A model generated the notes under the pieces. The model was not told the origin of the DNA. It made no database searches and saw only the letters and a list, made by a program, of their open reading frames with translations. The position numbers were made by a program, and so were the translations under genes. From Pseudomonadota bacterium (lineage in GTDB: Bacteria > Pseudomonadota > Gammaproteobacteria > Steroidobacterales > Steroidobacteraceae), in the NCBI GenBank assembly GCA_023423065.1, contig JAFAGC010000098.1, positions 1 through 25,653 on the forward strand: a stretch of 25,653 nucleotides of DNA, written 5' to 3'. Position 1 is the first letter of the stretch, and every line of letters begins with the position of its first letter. Below, one piece after another: positions 1 to 9,230 of the stretch.

Positions 1-33
1 GGCGTAAACGGAGCGTCGGGGATTCCAAGCTGC

Positions 34-76
34 GCTCGCGTGGCTTCGGAGATGTGTATAAGAGACAGATCTACAC
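34..76. other. Nextera/Illumina adapter remnant at contig end (artefact)
   Basis: Bases 50-68 read AGATGTGTATAAGAGACAG, the exact 19-nt Tn5 mosaic end used in Nextera libraries. Bases 34-49 resemble, with small indels, the read-2 adapter part that precedes it. Bases 67-76 (AGATCTACAC) match the end of the Illumina P5 oligo. On the minus strand this reads as P5 end followed by CTGTCTCTTATACACATCT, the usual trimming sequence. I infer that bases 1 to about 76 are library-derived and that genomic sequence starts near base 77. Confidence 0.93.
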
Positions 77-85
77 TCAGGCGCC

Positions 86-128
86 GTGGGGCTAATCCCC
101 ACTTTTTACACCGGCACCTAATCCCCAC
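86..128 (-). repeat. Partial REP-like element directly after the first gene
   Basis: On the minus strand, right after the stop codon of the first gene, GTGGGGATTAG occurs twice, separated by a segment reading GGTGCCGGTGTAAAAA. The second copy forms a small hairpin (GTGGGG / CCCCAC, bases 86-91 with 97-102), followed on the plus strand by five T, so it could also terminate transcription. The pattern GGTGCCGG-TG-n-AAA...TTAG is shared with the inverted repeat at 9916-9985, suggesting the same repeat family. The element may be cut off by the adapter junction. Confidence 0.5.
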
Positions 129-827
129 CTAGTCGCCAGACCCGCGGCGCGCGCGGGCTTCATCGACGAAGAACTTGCGCACTTTCATCGCGTGCTGCAG
201 TCGGCCCTTGCGGACGTAGGCCTGGTAGAGGAAGTCCTTCATCACTTCGAGCAGCACCGCCGCCTGGTAGGCGTTGATGATGGGCAGATCGATATAGGTA
301 TCGGCCGTGCCGGCGAAAATCACTCGCATGACCACCGCGAAGCTGTCCTCGTCGATCTCCGCCATGTCGCGCACGTCGGACAGCGAGTCGAATAATCGCA
401 GCTTCGTGGGATTGCCGAGATCGGCGAAGGTCGTGGCCGCGGTGCGCCGGCACATCGCGGCGAACGCCTGGAACTGGTCGTGCGAGTAGCTGGTCAGCGC
501 CTCGCGGAAGAAGATCTCGACGTCCTCGGGTACGTAGTTGAACGCGAACTTCTCGATCGGGCGTTCGACGTCGAAGGCCTGCGGCGCGAGCTCGACGCGA
601 TTGTTCGCGAACGCGCGCGCGGCGTAACGCAGGAACACCGGCGCATTGCATGCGTGACAGCGCAACACCACACCGACGGAGCGCGGCTTGCGCAGCAGCA
701 GGTCGTCGAAGGTCGGCAGCGCGCTCGGACTCATGCGCGAGAACGCGTTGCAGTGTGGACAATTGCGCGCCGTCTCGCGCTCGTCGCCGAAGTACATCGA
801 ACCCGTCGAGTCGATGAACACGTTCAT
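129..827 (-). CDS. Zinc-ribbon, DUF4145-like protein of unknown function
   Basis: This 232-residue protein has two CxxC pairs near the N-terminus (C23/C26 and C57/C60), a likely structural zinc ribbon. The rest is mostly helical, starting with the phrase YVPEDVEIFFREA and a CRRTAATTF segment, which resembles DUF4145 proteins (often small accessory proteins, sometimes near defence or restriction genes). The family call is by eye. I chose the ATG at 827, with GAAGG about 10 nt upstream. A longer frame opens at 878, but its first 12 residues lie inside the inverted repeat at 844-950 and are probably not native. There is no signal peptide or membrane segment. The gene sits downstream of ettA on the same strand but is isolated from it by the repeat, so I do not think they share a function. 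Confidence 0.72.
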   Translation of the reverse strand: MNVFIDSTGSMYFGDERETARNCPHCNAFSRMSPSALPTFDDLLLRKPRSVGVVLRCHACNAPVFLRYAARAFANNRVELAPQAFDVERPIEKFAFNYVPEDVEIFFREALTSYSHDQFQAFAAMCRRTAATTFADLGNPTKLRLFDSLSDVRDMAEIDEDSFAVVMRVIFAGTADTYIDLPIINAYQAAVLLEVMKDFLYQAYVRKGRLQHAMKVRKFFVDEARARRGSGD

Positions 828-843
828 GTTGTCCGCGCCTTCG

Positions 844-949
844 GAAAAATGGGGACATTCCTCATTTCGTTGTAACAATCACCGTCTTGGACTGGGCTGC
901 GCAGTGGCCCGCCGATTGTTACAACGAAATGAGGAATGTCCCCATTTTT

Positions 950-950
<1 letters not shown>
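844..950. repeat. REP-like perfect inverted repeat (37-bp arms)
   Basis: Bases 844-880 and 914-950 are perfect reverse complements (37 of 37), separated by a 33-nt spacer that can fold on a short GGGC/GCCC stem. Each arm contains ATGGGGACATTCCTCATTTC or its complement. The right arm ends on the first base of the ettA stop codon, and the left arm lies 16 nt upstream of the next gene's start. Such extragenic palindromes are typical of REP/BIME elements mobilised by RAYT (Y1) transposases. No such transposase is in the window. As RNA it would make a very stable hairpin at the ettA 3' end and may protect or terminate the message. Confidence 0.85.
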
Positions 951-2626
<1,676 letters not shown>

Positions 2627-2662
2627 GGATTCCGATGTTTTCTCGAGCGGGGAACGGCGCGG

Positions 2663-2668
2663 ATTCTA
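2663..2668 (-). promoter_or_regulatory. Candidate -10 box of ettA
   Basis: The minus strand reads TGTAGAATCC, giving TAGAAT as a -10 hexamer 36 nt upstream of the ettA ATG. No good -35 is seen at 17 bp. It is a pattern match only. Confidence 0.35.
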
Positions 2669-2748
2669 CATCCCTCCGGCGTGCGGCTGTGCTACGTTTG
2701 CCCGCGCAAATAGGGAGCAGAAACCTGGGTACCGAGGCTTCTTCCGTT

Positions 2749-3675
2749 GTGGTCGTGGCCGGCGAACGCCTGGCGCGTTATGGATTCGGCGACGGGCATC
2801 CCTTCGGTCCGGACCGGCATGCGGCGTTTTTCGCCGAGTTTTCCAAGCGCGGGCTCGACAAACGAGTGCGCATCGTCGAGCCGCGCAGCGCCACGCGCGC
2901 GGAGCTCGAAACCTTTCACACTCCCCAGTACGTTGAGCTCGTCGCGCAGAAATCGCTGACCGGCGAGGGGTTCCTCGACGCCGGAGATACCCCCGCGTGG
3001 CGGGGCGTTTTCGAGGCAGCGTCCGACGTGGTCGGCGGCACGCTGCTCGCGGCGGAGGAAATCATGGCCGGGCGCGCACGCCGTGCGTTCATCCCGATCG
3101 CAGGTCTTCACCATGCCGCGCGCGGCGGGGCCGCTGGGTTCTGCGTGTTCAACGATTGCGGTGTCGCGATCGAGGTATTGCGTCGCAAGTACGGCCTCAA
3201 GCGGATCGCCTATGTCGACATCGACGCGCACCACGGCGACGGCGTGTTCTACGGATTCGAAAACGATCCGGATGTGATCTTCGCGGACATCCACGAGGAC
3301 GGGCGTTACCTCTATCCAGGGACGGGGCGCGAGGACGAAACCGGATCAGGCGCGGCCGCGGGAACGAAGCTGAACATTCCCGTGCCGCCGGGCGCGGACG
3401 ACGCCGCGTTCGAGGAGGCGTGGGCGCGCGTGATGACGCACCTGCGCAAGTACCCGCCGGAATTCATCCTGCTGCAGGCGGGAGCGGACAGCGTCGACGG
3501 CGACCCGATCACGCACATGCGTTACTCCGCGTCCACCCACGAGCGGGCGGCTCGCGACCTGGCGCGCCTGGCCGACGAACTCGGCCACGGGCGCGTGCTC
3601 GGTACCGGCGGCGGCGGTTATAACCGGATCAATCTTGCGCGGGCCTGGTCGGGAGTGGTGCAGGGCCTGGTCTGA
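2749..3675 (+). CDS. Histone deacetylase family protein (AcuC/AphA-like amidohydrolase)
   Basis: This zinc-dependent deacetylase fold of about 308 residues covers the whole HDAC domain. Visible features are the tandem histidines GLHHAARGG (H121/H122), the zinc ligands in DIDAHHGDG (D159, H161) and GADSVDGDP (D247), and the catalytic-tyrosine loop GGGGYN (Y291). Bacterial relatives act on acetylated polyamines, acetoin-pathway proteins or other acyl-amides; the substrate cannot be told from sequence. The start is uncertain. GTG 2749 fits the domain boundary and has GAGG 11 nt upstream. The frame is open back to ATG 2635 (also GTG 2689, TTG 2698), but that region lies in the ettA divergent promoter and gives a low-complexity N-terminus. 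The 3' end overlaps the convergent hydrolase gene by 47 bp. Confidence 0.88.
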   Translation: MVVAGERLARYGFGDGHPFGPDRHAAFFAEFSKRGLDKRVRIVEPRSATRAELETFHTPQYVELVAQKSLTGEGFLDAGDTPAWRGVFEAASDVVGGTLLAAEEIMAGRARRAFIPIAGLHHAARGGAAGFCVFNDCGVAIEVLRRKYGLKRIAYVDIDAHHGDGVFYGFENDPDVIFADIHEDGRYLYPGTGREDETGSGAAAGTKLNIPVPPGADDAAFEEAWARVMTHLRKYPPEFILLQAGADSVDGDPITHMRYSASTHERAARDLARLADELGHGRVLGTGGGGYNRINLARAWSGVVQGLV

Positions 3676-5926
3676 CGCCACCGTCGCGCAGCGGCACGTC
3701 GATGAAGCTGGTGTCGTGCCACCGCACATTCAGTGGCCGGTCCGCGTCGCCGATGGACTCATCGCTCACGTCCTTGCCGGTACCGTAGTTCACCTGAGCG
3801 TAAGGATTCTTGTTCACGGTGAGCAGCAATAGCAGGCGGCTGCCGGCCGCGACCTGTTTCCCGACCAGGGGCGTTCGTGAGAAGGGCAGGGTCGCGGCTC
3901 TTCCTGGCGTGAGCAATTTTCGCCTGGATGGATCCGCGGAGTAACTCGCGCGGCCGAGGAAATACGAGAGGTTGAAGAACTTCCCCTCGGGCGTGGCTTC
4001 GTACAGTGCCCAGGTGAAGTCGAAATCCTTGCGATCGATCGTGACCTGCAGGGCTCCGCTGATCTGGCCGCAAACGCATGCCGGCGCATCGAGCGGCGCG
4101 CTGATGTAGCTGATGCGCGTCGGACCATCGGGGGTATCGAGGAAGGCGCTCACGGGATAGAGGTTGTTGCGCGACTTGCGATCCCCGAGATCGACGTTCT
4201 GATCTACGAACTTGTTCGTCGTGGGCTTTCGGGGCGAAAGCGCGAAGCGCTGCCCGTCCGCTTCGGACGTGAGATACAACCGCAGTGACCGGTTCGCCAT
4301 CTTCTTGATGGACGGCGCGTGACTCCACGAGTTGGCGCCCATCACCTCGAAGTTGATCTTGTCTTTCAACAGTTCGGGCTTCGGGCCGCCGCGAAGCACG
4401 TGATCGAACCACTGGAAAACCAGCGCCTCGGTGTCGATGTCGGCCACGGGATCGATGGCGTAACCATTCACGGTCGGACTTTTTCGGACCGACAGATTGT
4501 CGCCATGAGACCAGGGGCCGATGACGAGATAGTGTTCGGCATCCCGTGCGTATCGATGGTGGTCCGCCAGATAACGCACGGCGGCTGCGCCGGCATCATC
4601 GAAGTATCCCGTCAGGCTCAGCACCGGAATGCGAATCCTCCCGAACTCATTTCGATACGGCTGCATGGCCCGCCAATACCCGTCGAAGGACGGATGGCGC
4701 ATCTGGCGCTGGAGAACTTCGTTCGGAGCGCCATCGATCGCATCGATCTCGCGGAACGGCCTGCCGCTGTCGAACCACTTTTCGAGGAGCAGTGACCAGC
4801 GGCTCCGGTCGTGCATTGCCGGATCACCCATGTACCGATTGCTGGTCACCTGCAGAGGCCAGCCGTAGTTGCCGGTCTGAAACACGTTGTTCTGCATCGG
4901 CAGGCCGAAGCCGGGAAATGAGGCGCCGCTTGGCACGATGGTCTTCAGCGCGGGATGCGGATTTTTCGCCGCCGCCCACTGCGCGAACGCGTCGTAGCTG
5001 TTGCCGTACATGCCGACCTTGCCGTCGCTCCAGGGCTGACGGCTGATCCAGTCGACGACGGCCCACGTGTCGTCGACCTCGGTTTCCCAGGGGACGATCT
5101 TGTCCGTGCTGAGATACTTGCCGCGAGCGCTCGCGAGCACGCCCACGTAGTCGCGTGCGGCGGCTTCCTTCGCGCTCTTCAGGTTGAAGGCGGGATCGCT
5201 GTAGATAGTGAAGCGCAATGCGGTGGGTTGTGGTCCCGCGAGCCGTCGAGGTCGCACGACGTCGATCGCGAGCGTGGCGCCTTGCCGGGTTCGCACCAGG
5301 ACACCGCGGTCGATGATGAATCGCTTCGCGTCGTCGAGCGCGATGGCCGCATCGAGCATTGGAGAGAACGACTGCGTCGATTGCCAGGCGCTGTGCCAGA
5401 ACAGGATGTCGAGCAATTCATTCGGCGTGAGCGAGCTTCGATTCGCGTACTGCCGCAGCTTGAAATCCAGGTTTGCGCGTGCCGCGTTCGGTGGCAGACC
5501 GAGCATCCAGGCGGAGTTCACGGCGTCGAGGTCGCTCAACGTCGAGAATCTATCCGCGAAGACCGACCGGAAGGCTTCGCCGTATGAAGTCTGGTCGGTC
5601 GATGCGAGGAGCGTGGCGCGCGCATGCAGTTCGAGACGGAGCCAGGCGAGAGTAGGGTCCGCGGATGCGGGGATTTGTCGCTTCATCCGCTCCAGCGACT
5701 CGATTGCCTCCCCGTATCGACCGCAGGTGAACTCGAAGCGAAACCTTGCTTCTGCATTTTCGGAAGCATGGACATCAGGCGACAGCGCCTGGCAGGCAAG
5801 ATCGGAAAGCGCGGATTCGAGCGCCGCGGGGTCGGACCGCGCGGCCGGCGGAACGGACATCTGGCTCCAGCCCAACGTGCTGCCGGCGCAAGCAATCAAG
5901 ACCGCTACGGCCTTTTCGATCCGCAT
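3629..5926 (-). CDS. Secreted CocE/NonD (peptidase S15-like) hydrolase with N-terminal helical extension
   Basis: This 765-residue protein has a signal peptide (MRIEKAVAVLIACAGSTLGWSQ, about 1-21). Residues 22-200 are a helical region outside the usual family boundary. The alpha/beta-hydrolase core begins near 205 (VLVRTRQGATLAIDVVRP). The triad is visible as S310 in GMYGNSYDAF, D443 in TGYFDDAG and H474 in GPWSHGD, and a C-terminal beta-rich PepX_C-like domain follows (about 550-750). Members cleave X-Pro dipeptides, cocaine-like esters or beta-lactam acyl groups; the substrate here is unknown. ATG 5926 is preferred because it gives the signal peptide and has GGGAGAG upstream; the frame is open to 6160 without coding character. 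The gene is divergent from glyA, and its last 15 or so codons run antisense into the deacetylase gene. Confidence 0.9.
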   Translation of the reverse strand: MRIEKAVAVLIACAGSTLGWSQMSVPPAARSDPAALESALSDLACQALSPDVHASENAEARFRFEFTCGRYGEAIESLERMKRQIPASADPTLAWLRLELHARATLLASTDQTSYGEAFRSVFADRFSTLSDLDAVNSAWMLGLPPNAARANLDFKLRQYANRSSLTPNELLDILFWHSAWQSTQSFSPMLDAAIALDDAKRFIIDRGVLVRTRQGATLAIDVVRPRRLAGPQPTALRFTIYSDPAFNLKSAKEAAARDYVGVLASARGKYLSTDKIVPWETEVDDTWAVVDWISRQPWSDGKVGMYGNSYDAFAQWAAAKNPHPALKTIVPSGASFPGFGLPMQNNVFQTGNYGWPLQVTSNRYMGDPAMHDRSRWSLLLEKWFDSGRPFREIDAIDGAPNEVLQRQMRHPSFDGYWRAMQPYRNEFGRIRIPVLSLTGYFDDAGAAAVRYLADHHRYARDAEHYLVIGPWSHGDNLSVRKSPTVNGYAIDPVADIDTEALVFQWFDHVLRGGPKPELLKDKINFEVMGANSWSHAPSIKKMANRSLRLYLTSEADGQRFALSPRKPTTNKFVDQNVDLGDRKSRNNLYPVSAFLDTPDGPTRISYISAPLDAPACVCGQISGALQVTIDRKDFDFTWALYEATPEGKFFNLSYFLGRASYSADPSRRKLLTPGRAATLPFSRTPLVGKQVAAGSRLLLLLTVNKNPYAQVNYGTGKDVSDESIGDADRPLNVRWHDTSFIDVPLRDGGVRPGPAPLPTRPAQD

Positions 5927-6105
5927 TCTGGCTACTCTCCCTGTCCCGTCGCTGTCCGCCTGGCGCGCGTCCGTCGGGGGATCGTAGCGATGTCCACTCG
6001 ATTCCGTGCGCTTTCCAGCAGCTCGGCCTTGGCGCCCCACCGCCAATCCCGGCCGGTACGGCCAGTACAGTTGCAATACAGGCCTGACCCTCTTTGCTGG
6101 GAAAC

Positions 6106-6126
6106 GGGGGCTGCCCCCATTACAAT
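6106..6126 (+). promoter_or_regulatory. Candidate glyA promoter -10 with adjacent hairpin
   Basis: TACAAT at 6121-6126 is a good -10, and transcription would start near 6133, about 30 nt before the glyA ATG. Directly upstream, GGGGGCTGCCCCC (6106-6118) is a perfect 5-bp stem with a 3-nt loop in the -35/-10 spacer. No convincing -35 lies at 17 bp (TTGCTG at 6094 is 21 bp away). The rest of the 236-nt gap 5927-6162 shows no ORF, riboswitch or repeat that I can recognise. Confidence 0.4.
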
Positions 6127-6162
6127 TCGCGGCCCCCGTGACGACCCTTCCGAGGTCCATAC

Positions 6163-7419
6163 ATGTTCAGAACCGCGATGACCATCGGTGGCTTTGACCC
6201 CGAGCTCGAGACCGCCCTCAAGAACGAACGCCAGCGCCAGGAAGATCACATCGAGTTGATCGCCTCGGAGAACTACGCGAGCCCCCGCGTGCTGGAAGCC
6301 CAGGGCTCCGTGCTCACGAACAAGTATGCCGAGGGTTATCCGGGCAAGCGTTATTACGGCGGTTGCGAATTCGTCGACGTCGCCGAGCAGCTCGCGATCG
6401 ACCGCGCCAGGAAACTCTTCGGCGCCGACTACGCGAACGTGCAGCCGCACTCGGGCTCGCAGGCGAACGCCGCGGCCTATCTCGCGTTGATCAATCCGGG
6501 CGACACGATCCTCGGCATGTCGCTCGATCACGGCGGTCACCTCACGCACGGCGCGAAGGTGAATTTCTCGGGCAAGATCTTCCGCGCGGTGCAGTACGGC
6601 ATCCGTCCGGACACGGGTGAGATCGATTACGACGCGCTGGCCGCGCAGGCGATGGCCGAGAAGCCGAAGATGGTCGTCGCCGGTTTCTCCGCCTACTCGC
6701 GCGTGCTCGATTTCAAGCGCTTCCGCGAGATCGCGGATTCGGTCGGCGCGTATCTCATGGTCGACATGGCGCACGTCGCCGGGCTCGTGGCCGCGGGCCA
6801 ATACCCGAATCCGGTGCCGTACGCCGACGTCGTCACCAGCACCACGCACAAGACGCTACGCGGTCCGCGCGGTGGCCTGATCCTCGCGCGCGCGAACGAG
6901 GCGATCACGAAGAAGCTGAACTCGCTCGTGTTCCCGGGCACGCAGGGCGGTCCGCTCATGCACGTCATCGCCGCGAAGGCCGTGGCGTTTCTCGAAGCGC
7001 TGCAACCGGAGTTCACGGAATACCAGAAGCAGGTCGTCGCGAACGCGAAAGCGATGTGCGCGCGCCTGCAGAAGCGCAACTACAAGATCGTGTGCGGTGG
7101 CACCGACAACCATCTCTTCCTGCTGGATCTCTCGGACAAGCCGATGAACGGCAAGGAAGCGGATGCGGCGCTCGGCAAGGCGCACATCACCGTGAACAAG
7201 AACGCGGTCCCGAACGATCCGCGCCCGCCGATGGTCACGAGCGGCATTCGCATCGGCACGCCGGCCGGCACCACGCGCGGCTTCAAGGAAAAAGAGTTCG
7301 AGCAGATCGCCGACTGGATCGCCGACGTGCTCGACGCGAACGGCAGCGACGCGGCCATCGAGAAGACCCGCGCGGCGGTGAGCGAGTTGTGCCGCCGCTA
7401 TCCCGTGTACGGTCCCTGA
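6163..7419 (+). CDS. glyA: Serine hydroxymethyltransferase
   Basis: This PLP enzyme of 418 residues interconverts serine and glycine and loads tetrahydrofolate with a one-carbon unit. It is full length. Diagnostic segments are IELIASENYASPRVLEAQGS, YAEGYPGKRYYGGCEFVD, the lysine motif STTHKTLRGPRGG with K230 as the Schiff-base residue, and the C-terminal TSGIRIGTPAGTTRGF. ATG 6163 is preferred, with GAGG 7 nt upstream; a second ATG at 6178 is possible. It is followed 28 nt later by nrdR, the usual proteobacterial neighbour, and opens the housekeeping cluster running to thiL. Confidence 0.98.
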   Translation: MFRTAMTIGGFDPELETALKNERQRQEDHIELIASENYASPRVLEAQGSVLTNKYAEGYPGKRYYGGCEFVDVAEQLAIDRARKLFGADYANVQPHSGSQANAAAYLALINPGDTILGMSLDHGGHLTHGAKVNFSGKIFRAVQYGIRPDTGEIDYDALAAQAMAEKPKMVVAGFSAYSRVLDFKRFREIADSVGAYLMVDMAHVAGLVAAGQYPNPVPYADVVTSTTHKTLRGPRGGLILARANEAITKKLNSLVFPGTQGGPLMHVIAAKAVAFLEALQPEFTEYQKQVVANAKAMCARLQKRNYKIVCGGTDNHLFLLDLSDKPMNGKEADAALGKAHITVNKNAVPNDPRPPMVTSGIRIGTPAGTTRGFKEKEFEQIADWIADVLDANGSDAAIEKTRAAVSELCRRYPVYGP

Positions 7420-7447
7420 GGGTCGCGCGCACACCTGAGGGTGGTTC

Positions 7448-7975
7448 ATGCACTGTCCGTTCTGCGGGCACGAAGAGACGAAGGTGAACGATTCGCGCCT
7501 CGCCGCCGAGGGGGCGCAGATCCGCCGGCGTCGCGAGTGCCTGCAGTGCGGCGAGCGTTTCACCACGTTCGAAACCGCCGAGCTCGTCATGCCGCTGGTC
7601 GTGAAGAGCGACCAGCGCCGCGTGCCCTTCGACGAGAGCAAGCTGCGCGGCGGACTCGCGAAGGCGCTCGAGAAACGTCCCGTGAGCCTCGAAGCCATCG
7701 AAGAGGCGGTCGGACACATCACGCGCAAGCTGCGCGGCCTCGGCGAACGTGAAGTCACCTCGCGCCTGATCGGCGAGATCGTGATGGAGGAGCTGCACAA
7801 GCTCGACGAGGTCGCCTACGTCCGCTACGCGTCGGTGTATCGGCACTTCCAGGACGTCGAGGCCTTTCGCGAGGAGATCGAGCGCATGCGCCACCGGCGT
7901 GGGCGCATCGCGAGCGAGGACCAGCTCGAGCTCATTCCGGGCGGGGCGCCGCCGAAGAAAAAGGATCGCAAGTGA
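7448..7975 (+). CDS. nrdR: Transcriptional repressor NrdR
   Basis: This 175-residue regulator has an N-terminal zinc ribbon (C3, C6, C31, C34 in MHCPFCGHEE and RRRRECLQCGERFTTFE) and an ATP-cone domain (about 49-139, VVKSDQRRVPFDESKLRGGL...). NrdR senses ATP/dATP and represses ribonucleotide reductase genes through NrdR boxes. A GAGGG Shine-Dalgarno lies 6 nt before the ATG. The C-terminus is a little longer than usual and ends with a lysine-rich GGAPPKKKDRK. The stop codon overlaps the ribD start (GTGA), so the two are translationally coupled. No ribonucleotide reductase gene is in the window, so the target lies elsewhere. Confidence 0.97.
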   Translation: MHCPFCGHEETKVNDSRLAAEGAQIRRRRECLQCGERFTTFETAELVMPLVVKSDQRRVPFDESKLRGGLAKALEKRPVSLEAIEEAVGHITRKLRGLGEREVTSRLIGEIVMEELHKLDEVAYVRYASVYRHFQDVEAFREEIERMRHRRGRIASEDQLELIPGGAPPKKKDRK

Positions 7976-9075
7976 AGTTCAGCGCGTTCGACGAAGTCGC
8001 GATGCGACGCGCGCTCGAACTCGCGGTGCGCGGGTTGTATTCGACGGCGCCGAATCCGCGCGTCGGCGCCGTGCTCGCGCGCGACGGGGAGGTCGTCGGC
8101 GAAGGCTGGCACGAACGTCCGGGCCAGCCGCATGCCGAACCGCACGCGATCCGCGACGCGGGCGAGCGGGCGCACGGCGCGACGGCCTACGTCACGCTCG
8201 AACCCTGCAATCACCATGGACGCACGCCGCCATGCGTCGATGCGCTGCTCGCGGCGGGCGTGCGCCGCGTGGTGTATGCCGTCGGCGATCCGAATCCCCG
8301 CGTGAACGGCAGCGGCGCGGCGCGGCTGCGCGCGGCCGGGGTGATCGTCGAATCCGGCCTGCTCGAACGCGAGGCCGAGGAACTCAACGCGGGATTCATG
8401 ATGCGCATGCGCAAGGGCCGTCCCTTCGTGCGCCTCAAGTCCGCGGCCAGTCTCGACGGTCGCACGGCGCTCGCGAACGGCAAGAGCAAATGGATCACGA
8501 GCGTGGAGTCGCGCGCCGACGTGCAGCACTGGCGCGCGCAGAGTGGGGCGATCCTGACGAGTGCCGCGACGGTTCTCGCGGACGATCCTCGTCTCGACGT
8601 GCGCATCGAGACTCCGCGTCAGCCAATGCGCGTGGTGCTCGATCGTCGCCGCCGAGTGGATAAGAAGGCGCGCATTCTCAAGCCGCCGGGCGACGTGGTG
8701 CTGTTCGCCGGCGAACAGGCGCGCGGCAAGGCTTCGCGGGATAGGGCGGTCGAAACGTTTGGCCGGGCACGCATCGAGCGGGTGCGCATCGCGCGCGGGC
8801 ATCTCGATCTCGCGCGAGTGTTCGCGCGGCTCGCGGAGCTCGAAGTCAACGACGTGCTCGTGGAATGCGGGCCGCGACTTGCGGGTGCGTTGTTCTCGGC
8901 CGGACTGGTCGACGAGTGGCTGCTTTATCTCGCGCCGAAGTTGCTGGGATCGAACGCGCGACCCCTTACTACCCTGCCGCCCATCACGCGCATCGCAGCC
9001 GCGCGCCGATTCGAATTGTGCGAATCGAAGCAGATCGGGCCCGACCTCTGCCTAAGGCTGCGCGTCGGACGCTGA
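7972..9075 (+). CDS. ribD: Bifunctional riboflavin deaminase/reductase RibD
   Basis: This 367-residue protein carries out the second and third steps of riboflavin synthesis. It deaminates the pyrimidine released by GTP cyclohydrolase II, then reduces the ribose side chain with NADPH. The deaminase domain (about 1-145) shows zinc and proton-shuttle residues H54 and E56 in HAEPHAI and C79/C88 in PCNHHGRTPPC. The reductase domain (about 150-365) starts at FVRLKSAASLDGRTA and keeps VLVECGPRLAGALF. The start is GTG 7972, overlapping the nrdR stop, with AAGGA 6 nt upstream. The coding sequence ends with LCLRLRVGR and a 155-nt gap follows before the barrel gene. Confidence 0.96.
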   Translation: MKFSAFDEVAMRRALELAVRGLYSTAPNPRVGAVLARDGEVVGEGWHERPGQPHAEPHAIRDAGERAHGATAYVTLEPCNHHGRTPPCVDALLAAGVRRVVYAVGDPNPRVNGSGAARLRAAGVIVESGLLEREAEELNAGFMMRMRKGRPFVRLKSAASLDGRTALANGKSKWITSVESRADVQHWRAQSGAILTSAATVLADDPRLDVRIETPRQPMRVVLDRRRRVDKKARILKPPGDVVLFAGEQARGKASRDRAVETFGRARIERVRIARGHLDLARVFARLAELEVNDVLVECGPRLAGALFSAGLVDEWLLYLAPKLLGSNARPLTTLPPITRIAAARRFELCESKQIGPDLCLRLRVGR

Positions 9076-9230
9076 AGCGAGTGTCCGGGCCCCGCCACGT
9101 GGGCCGAAAGCGTGACGCGCGCACATCCAACCTAGGTCCCATTTGAAGCCCATGACGGGCCAAGAAAAATCGCATCCTCGAGGTGGTGAGGGAGCAACAC
9201 CGCGTCATCACGTACGCCAAGGAGGCTTCG

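Noticed and set aside
5927..6160. Upstream extension of the S15-like hydrolase to an ATG at 6160
   Set aside because: The extra 78 residues do not look like protein, precede a good signal peptide and overlap the glyA promoter region.
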